Shown piece by piece: positions 7,381 to 15,062 of a stretch of 64,000 bases of DNA (position 1 is the stretch's first letter; each line of letters begins with the position of its first letter). The stretch is taken from positions 3,720,001 through 3,784,000 of the forward strand of contig NZ_CP108508.1 in the NCBI RefSeq assembly GCF_035917275.1, read 5' to 3'. This stretch comes from Streptomyces sp. NBC_01237 (lineage in GTDB: Bacteria > Actinomycetota > Actinomycetes > Streptomycetales > Streptomycetaceae). The notes beneath the pieces were generated by a model that made no database searches, was not told where the DNA came from, and worked only from the letters and a program-made list of their open reading frames with translations. The position numbers and the translations under genes were made by a program.

Positions 7381-8232
7381 ATGACCACATCCCCGTCCTC
7401 CTCTGCTCAGGCTGCGCGGGAAATCGTCGCCCAGCGACTGCGTGACCTTCGCAGGGCGGCAGGGCTCACGGTCGTGGAGCTGGCCACCGGGTGCGGCTGG
7501 CACCACGCGAAGACGTCCCGGATCGAGAACGCGCGCACTGCCCCGACGGCCACGGACATCCGGCTGTGGTGCCGCACCCTCGGAGTCGACGAGCAGGCAG
7601 ATGACCTGATTGCACAGTCGCTGCACGCCGAGTCGATGTACACCGAGTGGCGCCACCGGACACGCAGCGGGCTGAAGCAGCTCCAGGACAGTGCCGTGAC
7701 GTTCTTCCACCAGACCGAACTGTTCCGTGTCTACTCTTCATCTCTGGTTCCCGGCCTGCTCCAGACCGAGGGCTACGCGGCGGCTGTGCTCGGGATGAGT
7801 GCCCGCTTCCGCGACCTGCCCGTCGACGACAGCGCAGAAGCAGCCCGCGCCCGGGTGGAGCGCTCGCGCATCATCCATGAGCGAGGCCACCGCTTCGTCC
7901 TCCTCGTTGAAGAGGCTGTCCTTCACTACCGGATCGGGGACGCCGACGCGATGGCAGCCCAGCTCGGACACCTCCTCACTGCCGGCGCTCTGCCTGCGGT
8001 GTCGCTCGGCATTATCCCGGCGGTCGCGCACCGCGAGCAGTGGCCGCGAGAGACCTTTCACGTCTACGACGACACGTTGGTTTCGGTCGAGCTGATTTCT
8101 GCACAGGTCCGCATCACACAGCCCAGCGAGATCGCGCTCTACGCGAAGGCGTTCGAGCAAATGCGACGGACCGCCGTGTACGGGGCAGCGGCGCGAGCCC
8201 TCGTTGTGAAGGCCATCGAAGCCCTAGCCTGA
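7381..8232 (+). CDS. XRE regulator with DUF5753 domain
   Basis: 283 residues. The N-terminal XRE HTH covers about residues 14-65 (IVAQRLRDLRRAAGL, then HHAKTSRIENARTAP). The DUF5753 sensor domain follows, with LVPGLLQTEGYAAAVL, then RFVLLVEEAVLHYRIG and FHVYDDTLVSVE. This is the Scr1-type regulator architecture that normally partners a DUF397 or DUF6879 protein, an arrangement reminiscent of atypical toxin-antitoxin or developmental switches. It follows the DUF6879 gene by 25 bases and is probably cotranscribed with it. No operator is obvious. Confidence 0.88.
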   Translation: MTTSPSSSAQAAREIVAQRLRDLRRAAGLTVVELATGCGWHHAKTSRIENARTAPTATDIRLWCRTLGVDEQADDLIAQSLHAESMYTEWRHRTRSGLKQLQDSAVTFFHQTELFRVYSSSLVPGLLQTEGYAAAVLGMSARFRDLPVDDSAEAARARVERSRIIHERGHRFVLLVEEAVLHYRIGDADAMAAQLGHLLTAGALPAVSLGIIPAVAHREQWPRETFHVYDDTLVSVELISAQVRITQPSEIALYAKAFEQMRRTAVYGAAARALVVKAIEALA

Positions 8233-8250
8233 CCCCAGACGCGCGAAAGA

Positions 8251-8278
8251 GCCCCCTCCGCCCGAAGGCGAAGGGGGC
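8251..8278. terminator. Hairpin after the XRE-DUF5753 operon
   Basis: GCCCCCTCCGCC-CGAA-GGCGAAGGGGGC, with two central mismatched pairs, ends 46 bases after the stop codon and is the likely transcription terminator. Confidence 0.6.
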
Positions 8279-8334
8279 AACCCTGCAGTGCAGGGACCAT
8301 GGCTCCGATGGCATCCATCAGGTCGTAGAGCTGG

Positions 8335-8362
8335 GGACCATCCCCGCGCCTGCGGGGAGCAC
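8335..8362 (-). repeat. Solitary type I-E-like CRISPR repeat
   Basis: A 28-base unit that begins GGACCATCCCCGC and ends TGCGGGGAGCAC. On the minus strand it reads GTGCTCCCCGC...GCGGGGATGGTCC, matching the shape of actinobacterial type I-E CRISPR repeats: 28 nt, a short GC hairpin, GTGCTCC start and ATGGTCC end. No second copy occurs 60-62 bases away on either side, so this is a lone repeat, not an array. No cas gene is in the window. Confidence 0.55.
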
Positions 8363-9027
8363 AGTTCCTGACCTGCGGGTTTACGCACCCAGACCACAAG
8401 AATTTGTGCCTTCACTGCCCCGGATCCTACCGGCGACGGTCATACCGCCGCAGGACTCACGAGCACTTCCTCCGGCGGGCAGGTCTGATCGGCGCGGCCG
8501 TCCGCTCCGGCCCTACCATCCGACCCGTCCTTCCCTGCGGCACTCGCAGGACCAGCAGGACCAGGCACGGTGGAGTCGGCACCCGTCTGCCCAGCCGCAC
8601 CGGACAGCCAGCCCTGAAGGGCGGGGCTCGATGGCCGTCGAGATCACCGTCATGCTCTGTCCGCACCGGCTCGCGGCATCGGCCGCCATCACCCTCCGGG
8701 CCTCGTCTCCTTGGCCATGCGGCGTCCCCGCACCCTGTTTATGATGGATAAATAGAAATAAGCAACACAAAGCATGACTGATGGGTCAGTGCTCGGCGGT
8801 GGAGTCGAGGAACTCCCTGACGGCATCGACCGTCACGCGGCAGCACCGGGCCCGGTCCCGTACGCGAAGGCGCCGAGGCGAGCCCGAACACCGCGGCACA
8901 CACCATCGCGATGCTCGGCGTGCGAGGACAGCGCGAACCGCCTCCTCCCCCAACGCCCCCTCCTTGACCACGATTGGGTACCGGTTACTGGGCCGTCAAT
9001 CCCGAACCACCTTGCCAGGAGCCTGAG
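8363..9027. other. Gene-poor accessory stretch
   Basis: About 660 bases without a convincing gene. ORFs at 8404-8751 (plus) and 8786-8971 (minus) have no ribosome site and odd composition. A local AT-rich run at 8738-8765 (TTTATGATGGATAAATAGAAA) stands out from the GC-rich surroundings. The stretch may be decayed mobile DNA. Confidence 0.4.
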
Positions 9028-9354
9028 ATGGCTGAGGAAGAGAGAGGAGCGGCAGGCGTCGCCGCCCTCGCTGAAGCGAACGCTCCGGGGTTCGAGACCC
9101 TCGTCCGGATGACACTCGACACGTTCGGGCGGTCCGGGCCGGACCAGGGGACGTGTCTGCTTGCACGTATCGCGGCACTGGTGACCATTGACGCCTCTGC
9201 CCACGGCAAGGCCGACCGGCCCGGCCTGACGTCGGGTTCCGGCCGGCTCGCTCACCCGGGGCCGAAGGCCCCCCTCCCGCATGCACTGCGACCTCGGACA
9301 CAGACGACACCGAACAGGAGAAGCAATGGGCAGCTATGTGAATCTCGCCTATGA
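9028..9354 (+). pseudogene. Truncated carboxymuconolactone-decarboxylase-like (AhpD-fold) gene
   Basis: ATG 9028 has AGGAG upstream. The first ~60 residues (GFETLVRMTLDTFGRSGPDQGTCLLARIAALVTIDA) resemble the N-terminal half of Streptomyces carboxymuconolactone decarboxylase family proteins, which normally continue into a SYL..LG..A segment. Here the similarity stops after TIDA, the remaining residues are basic and low-complexity, and the frame ends inside the following gene. It is most simply a gene that has lost its 3' half. A frameshift, a deletion or a genuinely short protein cannot be separated by eye. Confidence 0.45.
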
Positions 9355-9745
9355 CTACCCGGTCCTCGGAGCCTTCTGGACGGTCATGTGGATCTTCCTG
9401 TGGGTCATCTGGCTCTTCCTGCTCTTCCGCGTCGTCGTCGACATCTTCCGCGACGACTCCATGAACGGCTGGGCCAAGACAGGATGGCTGGTCTTCACGA
9501 TCGTCCTCCCCTTCCTGGGCGTCTTCGTCTACCTCATCGCCCGGGGCAAGAACATGGGCAGCCGCGAACAGGAGCACGCAAGGGTCAAGATGGAAGAGAC
9601 GAACCGCTACATCCGCGAGGCGGTCGGCACCACCGAGCCTGCCGGCGCGGTGGACCAACTCGCCAAGCTCTCGGAGATCCGGGCCCGAGGTGACATCTCC
9701 GACGAGGAGTTCCGCCTGGCCAAGGAGAAAGTCCTTCGCTCGTAA
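9326..9745 (+). CDS. SHOCT-domain membrane protein with PLDc_N-like head
   Basis: 139 residues, ATG 9326 with AGGAG upstream. Two transmembrane helices (about residues 15-37, rich in F/W/L, and 53-73) match the phospholipase-D-nuclease N-terminal helix pair. A C-terminal SHOCT module covers the last ~30 residues: LAKLSEIRARGDISDEEFRLAKEKVL. Proteins of this build are common in Streptomyces and are anchored in the cytoplasmic membrane; their function is unknown. The gene overlaps the end of the truncated upstream frame. Confidence 0.85.
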   Translation: MGSYVNLAYDYPVLGAFWTVMWIFLWVIWLFLLFRVVVDIFRDDSMNGWAKTGWLVFTIVLPFLGVFVYLIARGKNMGSREQEHARVKMEETNRYIREAVGTTEPAGAVDQLAKLSEIRARGDISDEEFRLAKEKVLRS

Positions 9746-9806
9746 CAGCACACGAGGCAAGGCCCGGTCAGGAGAGCGAGGGCCAGGAGCGAGTTCGGCC
9801 ATCCGT

Positions 9807-11141
9807 TCAATCGCCGCCCTCCGGCCGCTGTGCCATCCGCTCGGCATCAGTGGTCGCGCGGCCGGTGGCGGCGAGGAGGGCGAGCAACGCCAGCACAGCG
9901 AGCAGAATGATGACCAGCAGCAGCACGGCCAGAGCCGTCGGGTGGTTCCAGAGCGCGAAGACCAGAGCCACGGCCAGCAGGGCGGCCGCAGAGAGCCGAC
10001 GGCGGTGGGCCTGGGTCCAGGTTCCCGCCCGGCCGGTGCGGATCCGGTGGGCGTACGCCCATTGTGCCGCGGATCCCGCGGCGCGCTCGGAGACGTCCCG
10101 GACGGCGCGCGGGAGTCGCCCGGGGCCGATCAGGTAGGCGCCGAGCGCGATGAACACACCGAGGACGATCGCCGTGCGCAGACTGACCTTCAGGAAGTGC
10201 AGCAAGGTGTCGAAGACCGCTGCCGCGGCGGCCTCCGACTGGACCTGGGGCGGGAGGTGGTCCAGGTAGTAGCGGCGGGCGATGACCAGGGCGACCGCAA
10301 CGACCAGGCACCCGAAGGCCGCGCCGAGAGCCGTGCGGGCCAGGGCGCGGCGACGCCGGTGTGCCAGCAGCACGCCGGCCGCGCCGGTCACCACGACGAG
10401 CGCAGGAAGCCAGTTCCCGATCGTGTCCAGCAGATGGGCGCCTCTACGGATCTTCTCCAACTGCTCGGACTGGAAGAGCACCATCTGCTTGTCGACCTCG
10501 GGGATCCTGGCGGCCGGGGACAGTCCGGCGTCCACGAGGGCCTGTTTGACCTGGTCGACGGCTTCCCCGACATCGAGGGTGACCGTCCCGGCGTCCACGC
10601 CCACGGCGCCACGGCCCTCGCCGGTGAGCGCGTGCACGACGGCGGTGTGGGCGGCCCGGTTGGCGTTCGTCCAGAGCTGCTCGAAGCGGTCGCTCCGAAC
10701 GAAGCGGGTGGCCACCTTCTCGACCGTGTCGTTGATGGCGGCGTCGAGCTGCGGACCCAGCCCCTTCACGGCCTGCGCGGCCCGCGGTGGCAGGCCCTGT
10801 GCCTGCAGCCAGGCGGCGATGTCCGAGGCCGCCCGGCGGCCGTCAGCCCGCACATCCACGGCAAGGGTGATGCGCTTGACCGCCGCGTCCTCGATCGCGG
10901 GGTCCGAGGCCAGCGGCGAGACCGTTCCCACGAACCGGCCGGTGTCCAGAGCGATGTCGTGCACCCACACCGTCAGCAGCGCGACCGGTACGAGCATGCA
11001 GGTGAGCACGATGAGCACTGCCGAGGCGGTGTTCCGCGTGATCCGTACGGCCGGTCCGTGTGTGGACTCACTTCTCGCCGCGCCACCCGCGCTCCCTGCG
11101 GGGACGGCAGCGGGCTCGGGCACCTCGTGCGGGCTGGGCAT
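9807..11141 (-). CDS. Conserved integral membrane protein, unknown function
   Basis: 444 residues. One transmembrane helix (about 40-62) precedes a ~170-residue extracytoplasmic region with repeated Asp/Val-rich segments, followed by at least four further helices (near residues 245-265, 270-290, 325-345 and a long Leu/Ala/Val-rich pair around 395-430). The periplasmic segment contains LASDPAIEDAAVKRIT, found in a family of Streptomyces membrane proteins of unknown role. No catalytic motif is visible. It is convergent with the SHOCT gene and alone in its transcription unit. Confidence 0.8.
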   Translation of the reverse strand: MPSPHEVPEPAAVPAGSAGGAARSESTHGPAVRITRNTASAVLIVLTCMLVPVALLTVWVHDIALDTGRFVGTVSPLASDPAIEDAAVKRITLAVDVRADGRRAASDIAAWLQAQGLPPRAAQAVKGLGPQLDAAINDTVEKVATRFVRSDRFEQLWTNANRAAHTAVVHALTGEGRGAVGVDAGTVTLDVGEAVDQVKQALVDAGLSPAARIPEVDKQMVLFQSEQLEKIRRGAHLLDTIGNWLPALVVVTGAAGVLLAHRRRRALARTALGAAFGCLVVAVALVIARRYYLDHLPPQVQSEAAAAAVFDTLLHFLKVSLRTAIVLGVFIALGAYLIGPGRLPRAVRDVSERAAGSAAQWAYAHRIRTGRAGTWTQAHRRRLSAAALLAVALVFALWNHPTALAVLLLVIILLAVLALLALLAATGRATTDAERMAQRPEGGD

Positions 11142-11717
11142 GGGGGCTCCGGCACTACTGGAAAGTTCCTGCCTCCATTACCGTCCTTCCACGGCAAGAG
11201 GGCCCGCGCAGGTGGACCATACGGGCGAGACTCGGTCAACCGCCCGGAGCGGCAGCCGCCGACCCACGGGGGACCCGAAGACGCGGCAGCGACGGCGTCT
11301 CCGCCGCGTCGGCATGTCGATCGACCGGTCGATTCTGCGGGGACCGCTGGTGCATCGTGCCGCGACGGCGATGAACATGCGGCGCACAGCGCCGGGTGTT
11401 GCAATGGATCTGTTGGCGGCAACGCCCTTGCGTGGAACCGCACGGCGACGGCACCGGTCCCCTCGCAGCCGGGTACCGGGTCGCGACCATCGGTCCGTAC
11501 CGCTGACCGAGAGCCGTACCGGGTCGCGGCCATCGGCCCGTACCGCTGACCGACGTGCTTCCTGTGGGGGTACGAGCGAGGCGTAGGCCCGAATCGTGCC
11601 CGACCGCCCGGATGCCGGGTCGGCTCGGCCGCCCCGCTCGGACAGCGGTTGGGGTACCGACGGGACGCGGCGCCCACGTACCGGCCCTCGGCACGGCCCT
11701 GCCCGGCAGGAGGCTCC
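11142..11717. other. Intergenic region with a 43-bp tandem repeat
   Basis: No supported gene in 576 bases between two divergent membrane-associated genes. Its only clear structure is the tandem repeat at 11473-11555. Confidence 0.5.
11473..11555. repeat. Two imperfect 43-bp tandem copies
   Basis: Unit begins GTACCGGGTCGCGACCATCG and ends CCGTACCGCTGACCGA; the second copy starts at 11516 and differs at a few bases (CGGCCATCGGCCC). It lies about 160 bp before the lipid-kinase-like start. Confidence 0.75.
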
Positions 11718-13028
11718 ATGCACAGGGACTCCGGGGCGCGCGGGCGCCTCGTACAGCGTTGGTCCGCACGCCTTGCCCTCGTGGCCGGGCTCGCCGCGGT
11801 CGTGGTCCTTCTCGTCTTCGCCGGAGTCAAGAGCATCACGCTCCTGGGCTCCGGTCTGGCCGGGTCGGCCATATCGGCCGCGAGCCTGTGGTGGGCACTG
11901 ACCCTGCGTGGAATCGGCCGACTGCTCGCCTTCGCCCTGGCCGTCGTCGCCCCGCTCGCGGTGCTGGCGCTCTACGCGTGGGCGGAGCTGCTGTGGGTCG
12001 TGCTCGTCTCCCTCGCCCTGTGGGCCCTCGGGGTCTCCGCCGGAGGAGCGGCACTCAGCAGGGACATCGGGCAGACCGGCCCCCCGGAGATGCGGACCGC
12101 TCCTCCCCGGCACCCCTTCCTCATCATGAATCCACGATCGGGCGGTGGAAAGGTGGGGTTGTTCCATCTCAGGGAAAAGGCCGAGGCCCTCGACGCGGAT
12201 GTCCTCCTGCTGGACACAGCTCATCAGCAGGATGTGGTGGCGCTCGCCGGCAAGGCGGTCGAACGCGGCGCCGACCTGCTCGGAGTCGCGGGCGGCGACG
12301 GCACACAGGCCCTGGTCGCCGGAGTCGCCGCCAGGCACGGCATTCCCTTCATGGTGATCCCGGCCGGGACCCGCAACCACTTCGCCCTCGCCCTCGGCCT
12401 GGACCGGGACGACCCGTCGACCTGCCTGGACGCGCTCACCGACGGCGTTGAACTCCGCGTCGACCTCGGCTTCATCGGTGAGCGTGCCTTCGTCAACAAC
12501 GCGTCCTTCGGCACCTACGCGGCCGTGGTGCAGAGTCCCGCCTACCGCGACGACAAGGTCCGCACCATCCTCCAGACGCTTCCCGACCTGCTGACCCGCC
12601 GACGCGGTCCCCGGCTGACCGTCCGCACCCCGGACACGGTCATCGAAGGCCCCCAGGCCGTGCTCGTCAGCAACAACCCCTACCGGATGGGAGACCTCGC
12701 CGGCCTCGGGCGCCGTGAGGTCCTGGATTCAGGTGCCCTCGGCGTCCTGGGCATCAATGTCGACAATGCCGCGCAGGCAGCCGAGCTGCTCGCCGGAAGG
12801 CGCGCGCCCGGCCTCACCGCCCTGACCGCACAGGAGGTCGTCGTCGATGCGGACGAGCCCGAGATCGAAGCCGGGGTCGACGGTGAGGCACTGACCCTGC
12901 CCACGCCCGTACGATGCACGATCCGGCACCGGGCCCTGCGCGTCCGGGTCCCACGGCACCGCCCTGGGGTGCCCCGGACCAGGGCCCGCATGGACTGGCG
13001 GCGGCTACGGGAGCTGGCGCTGAGCTGA
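11718..13028 (+). CDS. Membrane-anchored diacylglycerol-kinase-family lipid kinase
   Basis: 436 residues, ATG 11718 preceded by AGGAGG. Four hydrophobic segments occupy residues 18-110, then a DAGK catalytic domain: NPRSGGGK at 138-145, GGDGT at 192-196 (nucleotide loop) and PAGTRNHFA from 215, with VSNNPY later. The family phosphorylates diacylglycerol, sphingoid bases or undecaprenol-like lipids using ATP. The substrate here is not predictable. The N-terminal helix bundle is an extra relative to soluble DgkB proteins and would fix the enzyme in the membrane. It is convergent with the amphi-Trp gene. Confidence 0.9.
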   Translation: MHRDSGARGRLVQRWSARLALVAGLAAVVVLLVFAGVKSITLLGSGLAGSAISAASLWWALTLRGIGRLLAFALAVVAPLAVLALYAWAELLWVVLVSLALWALGVSAGGAALSRDIGQTGPPEMRTAPPRHPFLIMNPRSGGGKVGLFHLREKAEALDADVLLLDTAHQQDVVALAGKAVERGADLLGVAGGDGTQALVAGVAARHGIPFMVIPAGTRNHFALALGLDRDDPSTCLDALTDGVELRVDLGFIGERAFVNNASFGTYAAVVQSPAYRDDKVRTILQTLPDLLTRRRGPRLTVRTPDTVIEGPQAVLVSNNPYRMGDLAGLGRREVLDSGALGVLGINVDNAAQAAELLAGRRAPGLTALTAQEVVVDADEPEIEAGVDGEALTLPTPVRCTIRHRALRVRVPRHRPGVPRTRARMDWRRLRELALS

Positions 13029-13072
13029 GGAAGCTGTCGCCCTTCGGACGCCGCCGGCTGAATGACTCCGGC

Positions 13073-13441
13073 TCAGGACGTTTTCGAGGCGGACCGCTTC
13101 GCGGTTCTGCTCCTGCTGGTGCCCGTGCTGCCCCGACCGGGCTCGGCGGGCGCCTTCTTCCGCCCCTTGGCCTTCCCTGTGGCGGCGACCGTCCGCGATT
13201 GAGCTGTCCGGGTCGGTGCGGTCGGCCACTTGAACTCGATCTCCAGCTCGATCTCCCCATTGCCGATCCCGACCTCTATCTCGCCACGAAGGTCGTCGGG
13301 GATCCGCAGGCTCAGCGTTCCGGAGCCGAGTTCGAGTTCGGCTTCCCCTCCCTCCCTCAGCGCGGCGGCGAGTGCCGTGAGTTGGTCAGCCGCCTCAAGG
13401 CGTGACAGAGAGCGCTTCTGCTCGAACTTGAGGTCCTTCAT
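13073..13441 (-). CDS. amphi-Trp domain-containing protein
   Basis: 122 residues from ATG 13441, with GGAG just upstream. The first ~75 residues follow the amphi-Trp pattern: KFEQKRSLSRLEAADQLTAL, then GTLSLRIPDDLRGEIEVGIG, and ELEIEFKW with its conserved Trp. A basic, Lys/Arg/Ser/Thr-rich tail (residues 80-122) could bind nucleic acid. The biological role of the family is unknown. Confidence 0.85.
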   Translation of the reverse strand: MKDLKFEQKRSLSRLEAADQLTALAAALREGGEAELELGSGTLSLRIPDDLRGEIEVGIGNGEIELEIEFKWPTAPTRTAQSRTVAATGKAKGRKKAPAEPGRGSTGTSRSRTAKRSASKTS

Positions 13442-13641
13442 GAGCATCTCCATTCCAGAAGGAAAGTGCGGATAACGCCCATTCTGCTGCCGAGTGCCCG
13501 ATCGGACATCCTCATGCCCGGCGCCCCCAGGCGCGGGGCCCTGAAGCGTTCTAGGGTGGTGAGGAGTCCCCCGCCCGCGGAATTCGGGCGCTCGCGTACG
13601 GAACGAGCGCCGGCCGACCCCGCACGGTCCGGGTGGCCCGC

Positions 13642-14499
13642 CTACCCGGCGCCGAGCAGTTCGCCGATCACCTGGCGCGCCGTCGCCGCCATCACCAGGT
13701 TCGTCTCCCGGTAGTACGAGAGCTCCATGAGCGCGATGGACAGCGCCCATCCCCGCCCCCGCGCCCAGGTCGCGTCGTCCGCCGCCACCGCCGTACGGAA
13801 ACTCCCCCGGGCCCCGGAGGGCAGCAGGTACCAGGCCGCGATGAGGTCGACCGCGGAGTCGGCCAGGCCCATGCAGCCGAAGTCGATGACCGCGCCGAGC
13901 CGGCCGTCCGCGACCAGTACGTTGCCCGGCTGGAGGTCCCCGTGGACCCAGACGGCGGGGCCGGACGCGGCGGGGGCCCGCAGCGCCTCGTCCCATACGG
14001 TGGTCGTGGCGGCCGTGTCGAGGTGGCCGCGCAGGGCCACGATGGCGGCTCGGGTCGCGGTGTCCCGGCTCGCCAGCGTTTCGCCGCGGTACGCGACCGG
14101 GCCGTCCGCGGGATCGACCCGCCGGATCGCGGTGACGAACTCCGCGAGGTCCGCGGCGAAGGGGAGCGGGTCGACGGGGTTGTCGCGGCCCGGGTTCCCG
14201 CCGTCCAGCCAGCGGCACACGGACCAGGACCAGGGGTAGCCCTCCGCCGGTACGCCCTGGGCGAGCGGGGCCGGGATGGCGAACGGGAGCCGCGGGGCGA
14301 GGTACGGCAGCCAGCGGCACTCCGTCTCCGCGTCGTTCGCGCCGCCCTCCCGGAGCGGAAGCCGTACGGCCTTGTCGGCGCCGAGGCGGTAGATCGCGTT
14401 GACCGTGCCGCGGGAGGCGACCCGCTCCACCGGAAGGTCCGCCCACTGCGGGAACTGCGTGGCGATCAGTCGGCGTACGAGGGGGACATCAGTGGCCAT
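13642..14499 (-). CDS. Aminoglycoside phosphotransferase (APH)-fold kinase
   Basis: 285 residues. Kinase signatures: WVHGDLQPGNVLV at 184-196 (catalytic loop with Asp188 and Asn193), VIDFG around 204-208 (metal-binding Asp206) and the ATP-site AVRLPLR at 44-50. Members phosphorylate aminoglycosides, other antibiotics, sugars or choline; no residue tells which. ATG 14499 is chosen because it gives the normal family length; the frame stays open upstream into what looks like a decayed DinB-type domain. Confidence 0.88.
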   Translation of the reverse strand: MATDVPLVRRLIATQFPQWADLPVERVASRGTVNAIYRLGADKAVRLPLREGGANDAETECRWLPYLAPRLPFAIPAPLAQGVPAEGYPWSWSVCRWLDGGNPGRDNPVDPLPFAADLAEFVTAIRRVDPADGPVAYRGETLASRDTATRAAIVALRGHLDTAATTTVWDEALRAPAASGPAVWVHGDLQPGNVLVADGRLGAVIDFGCMGLADSAVDLIAAWYLLPSGARGSFRTAVAADDATWARGRGWALSIALMELSYYRETNLVMAATARQVIGELLGAG

Positions 14500-14700
14500 G
14501 CCGGTGATCGAACCGGGTTCCCCGCCGCCCCGCAACAGCATTCCTCCGCCTCGCGGATCGCCATCAGCGTCCGCGTGGTACACCGACTCCGCCGCGTGAA
14601 AGGCCAGTTGGCGGAAGGTCCAGCCGGTTCCCGGCGCGTGGTCGTGCCGCTCGGGAGTCAGGGCGTCGAGCCGGTTGGCCCAGATGCGGGCCGGCCGGAC
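14500..14700 (-). pseudogene. Possible DinB-like C-terminal remnant upstream of APH gene
   Basis: In the same frame as the kinase gene but before its start, the translation reads RIWANRLDALTPERHDHAP, then GWTFRQLAFHAAESVYHADA, resembling the metal-binding helix region of DinB/maleylpyruvate-isomerase-like proteins, then runs without a stop into the kinase. No start codon with a ribosome site is seen. It may instead be the head of a fusion. Confidence 0.3.
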
Positions 14701-14754
14701 CAGGCGGCAGCCGGCACCGCGACACCCGGCGCCCAAGCGACGAGCGCCGGACAC

Positions 14755-14905
14755 GCCCCGCCGAGTGCCCGAGCGCACCTCGCCGAGTGCCGGACGCGCC
14801 CGCCCGAGTGCCGGACGTGCCCGCCCGAGTGCCCGAGCGCGCCACGCCGAGTGCCGGTCGAGTCCCGCCCAAGTCCCGCCCGAGTCCCGCCCGAGTGCCG
14901 GACAT
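14755..14905. repeat. Degenerate minisatellite, unit about CCGAGTGCCGGACG
   Basis: At least eight variants of (C)CCGAGTGCC(C/G)GA with spacers CGCC follow each other, then grade into CGAGTCCCGCC units near the right end. The array sits in a non-coding stretch between the APH gene and the phosphoesterase promoter. Confidence 0.7.
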
Positions 14906-15062
14906 TCACGGGCACTTCACCCAGGAGTCAGCCGCACACCCTCCAGGGCTGGTGCGCGCTGTCTAGCGTCGCGGGTACAGACCGGTTACTGAAACGTTAT
15001 GCCGTCACCTCGGTACGCCGTTACGCCATCACGCCGGTACGCACCAGAGAACAGGGACCCCC

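Noticed and set aside
8335..8362. CRISPR array
   Set aside because: Only one repeat is present; no second unit 60-62 bases away and no cas genes. Reported as a solitary repeat only.
8404..8751. Plus-strand ORF beginning near CLHCPGSYRRRSYRRR
   Set aside because: No ribosome site, random basic composition and no family match; not supported as a gene.
1..9360. Integrase or transposase in the accessory region
   Set aside because: None of the frames shows tyrosine- or serine-recombinase motifs or DDE transposase residues; any integrase must lie before base 1.
14755..14905. CRISPR array or coding repeat
   Set aside because: Units abut without spacers and neither strand has a coherent coding frame; it is a degenerate minisatellite.
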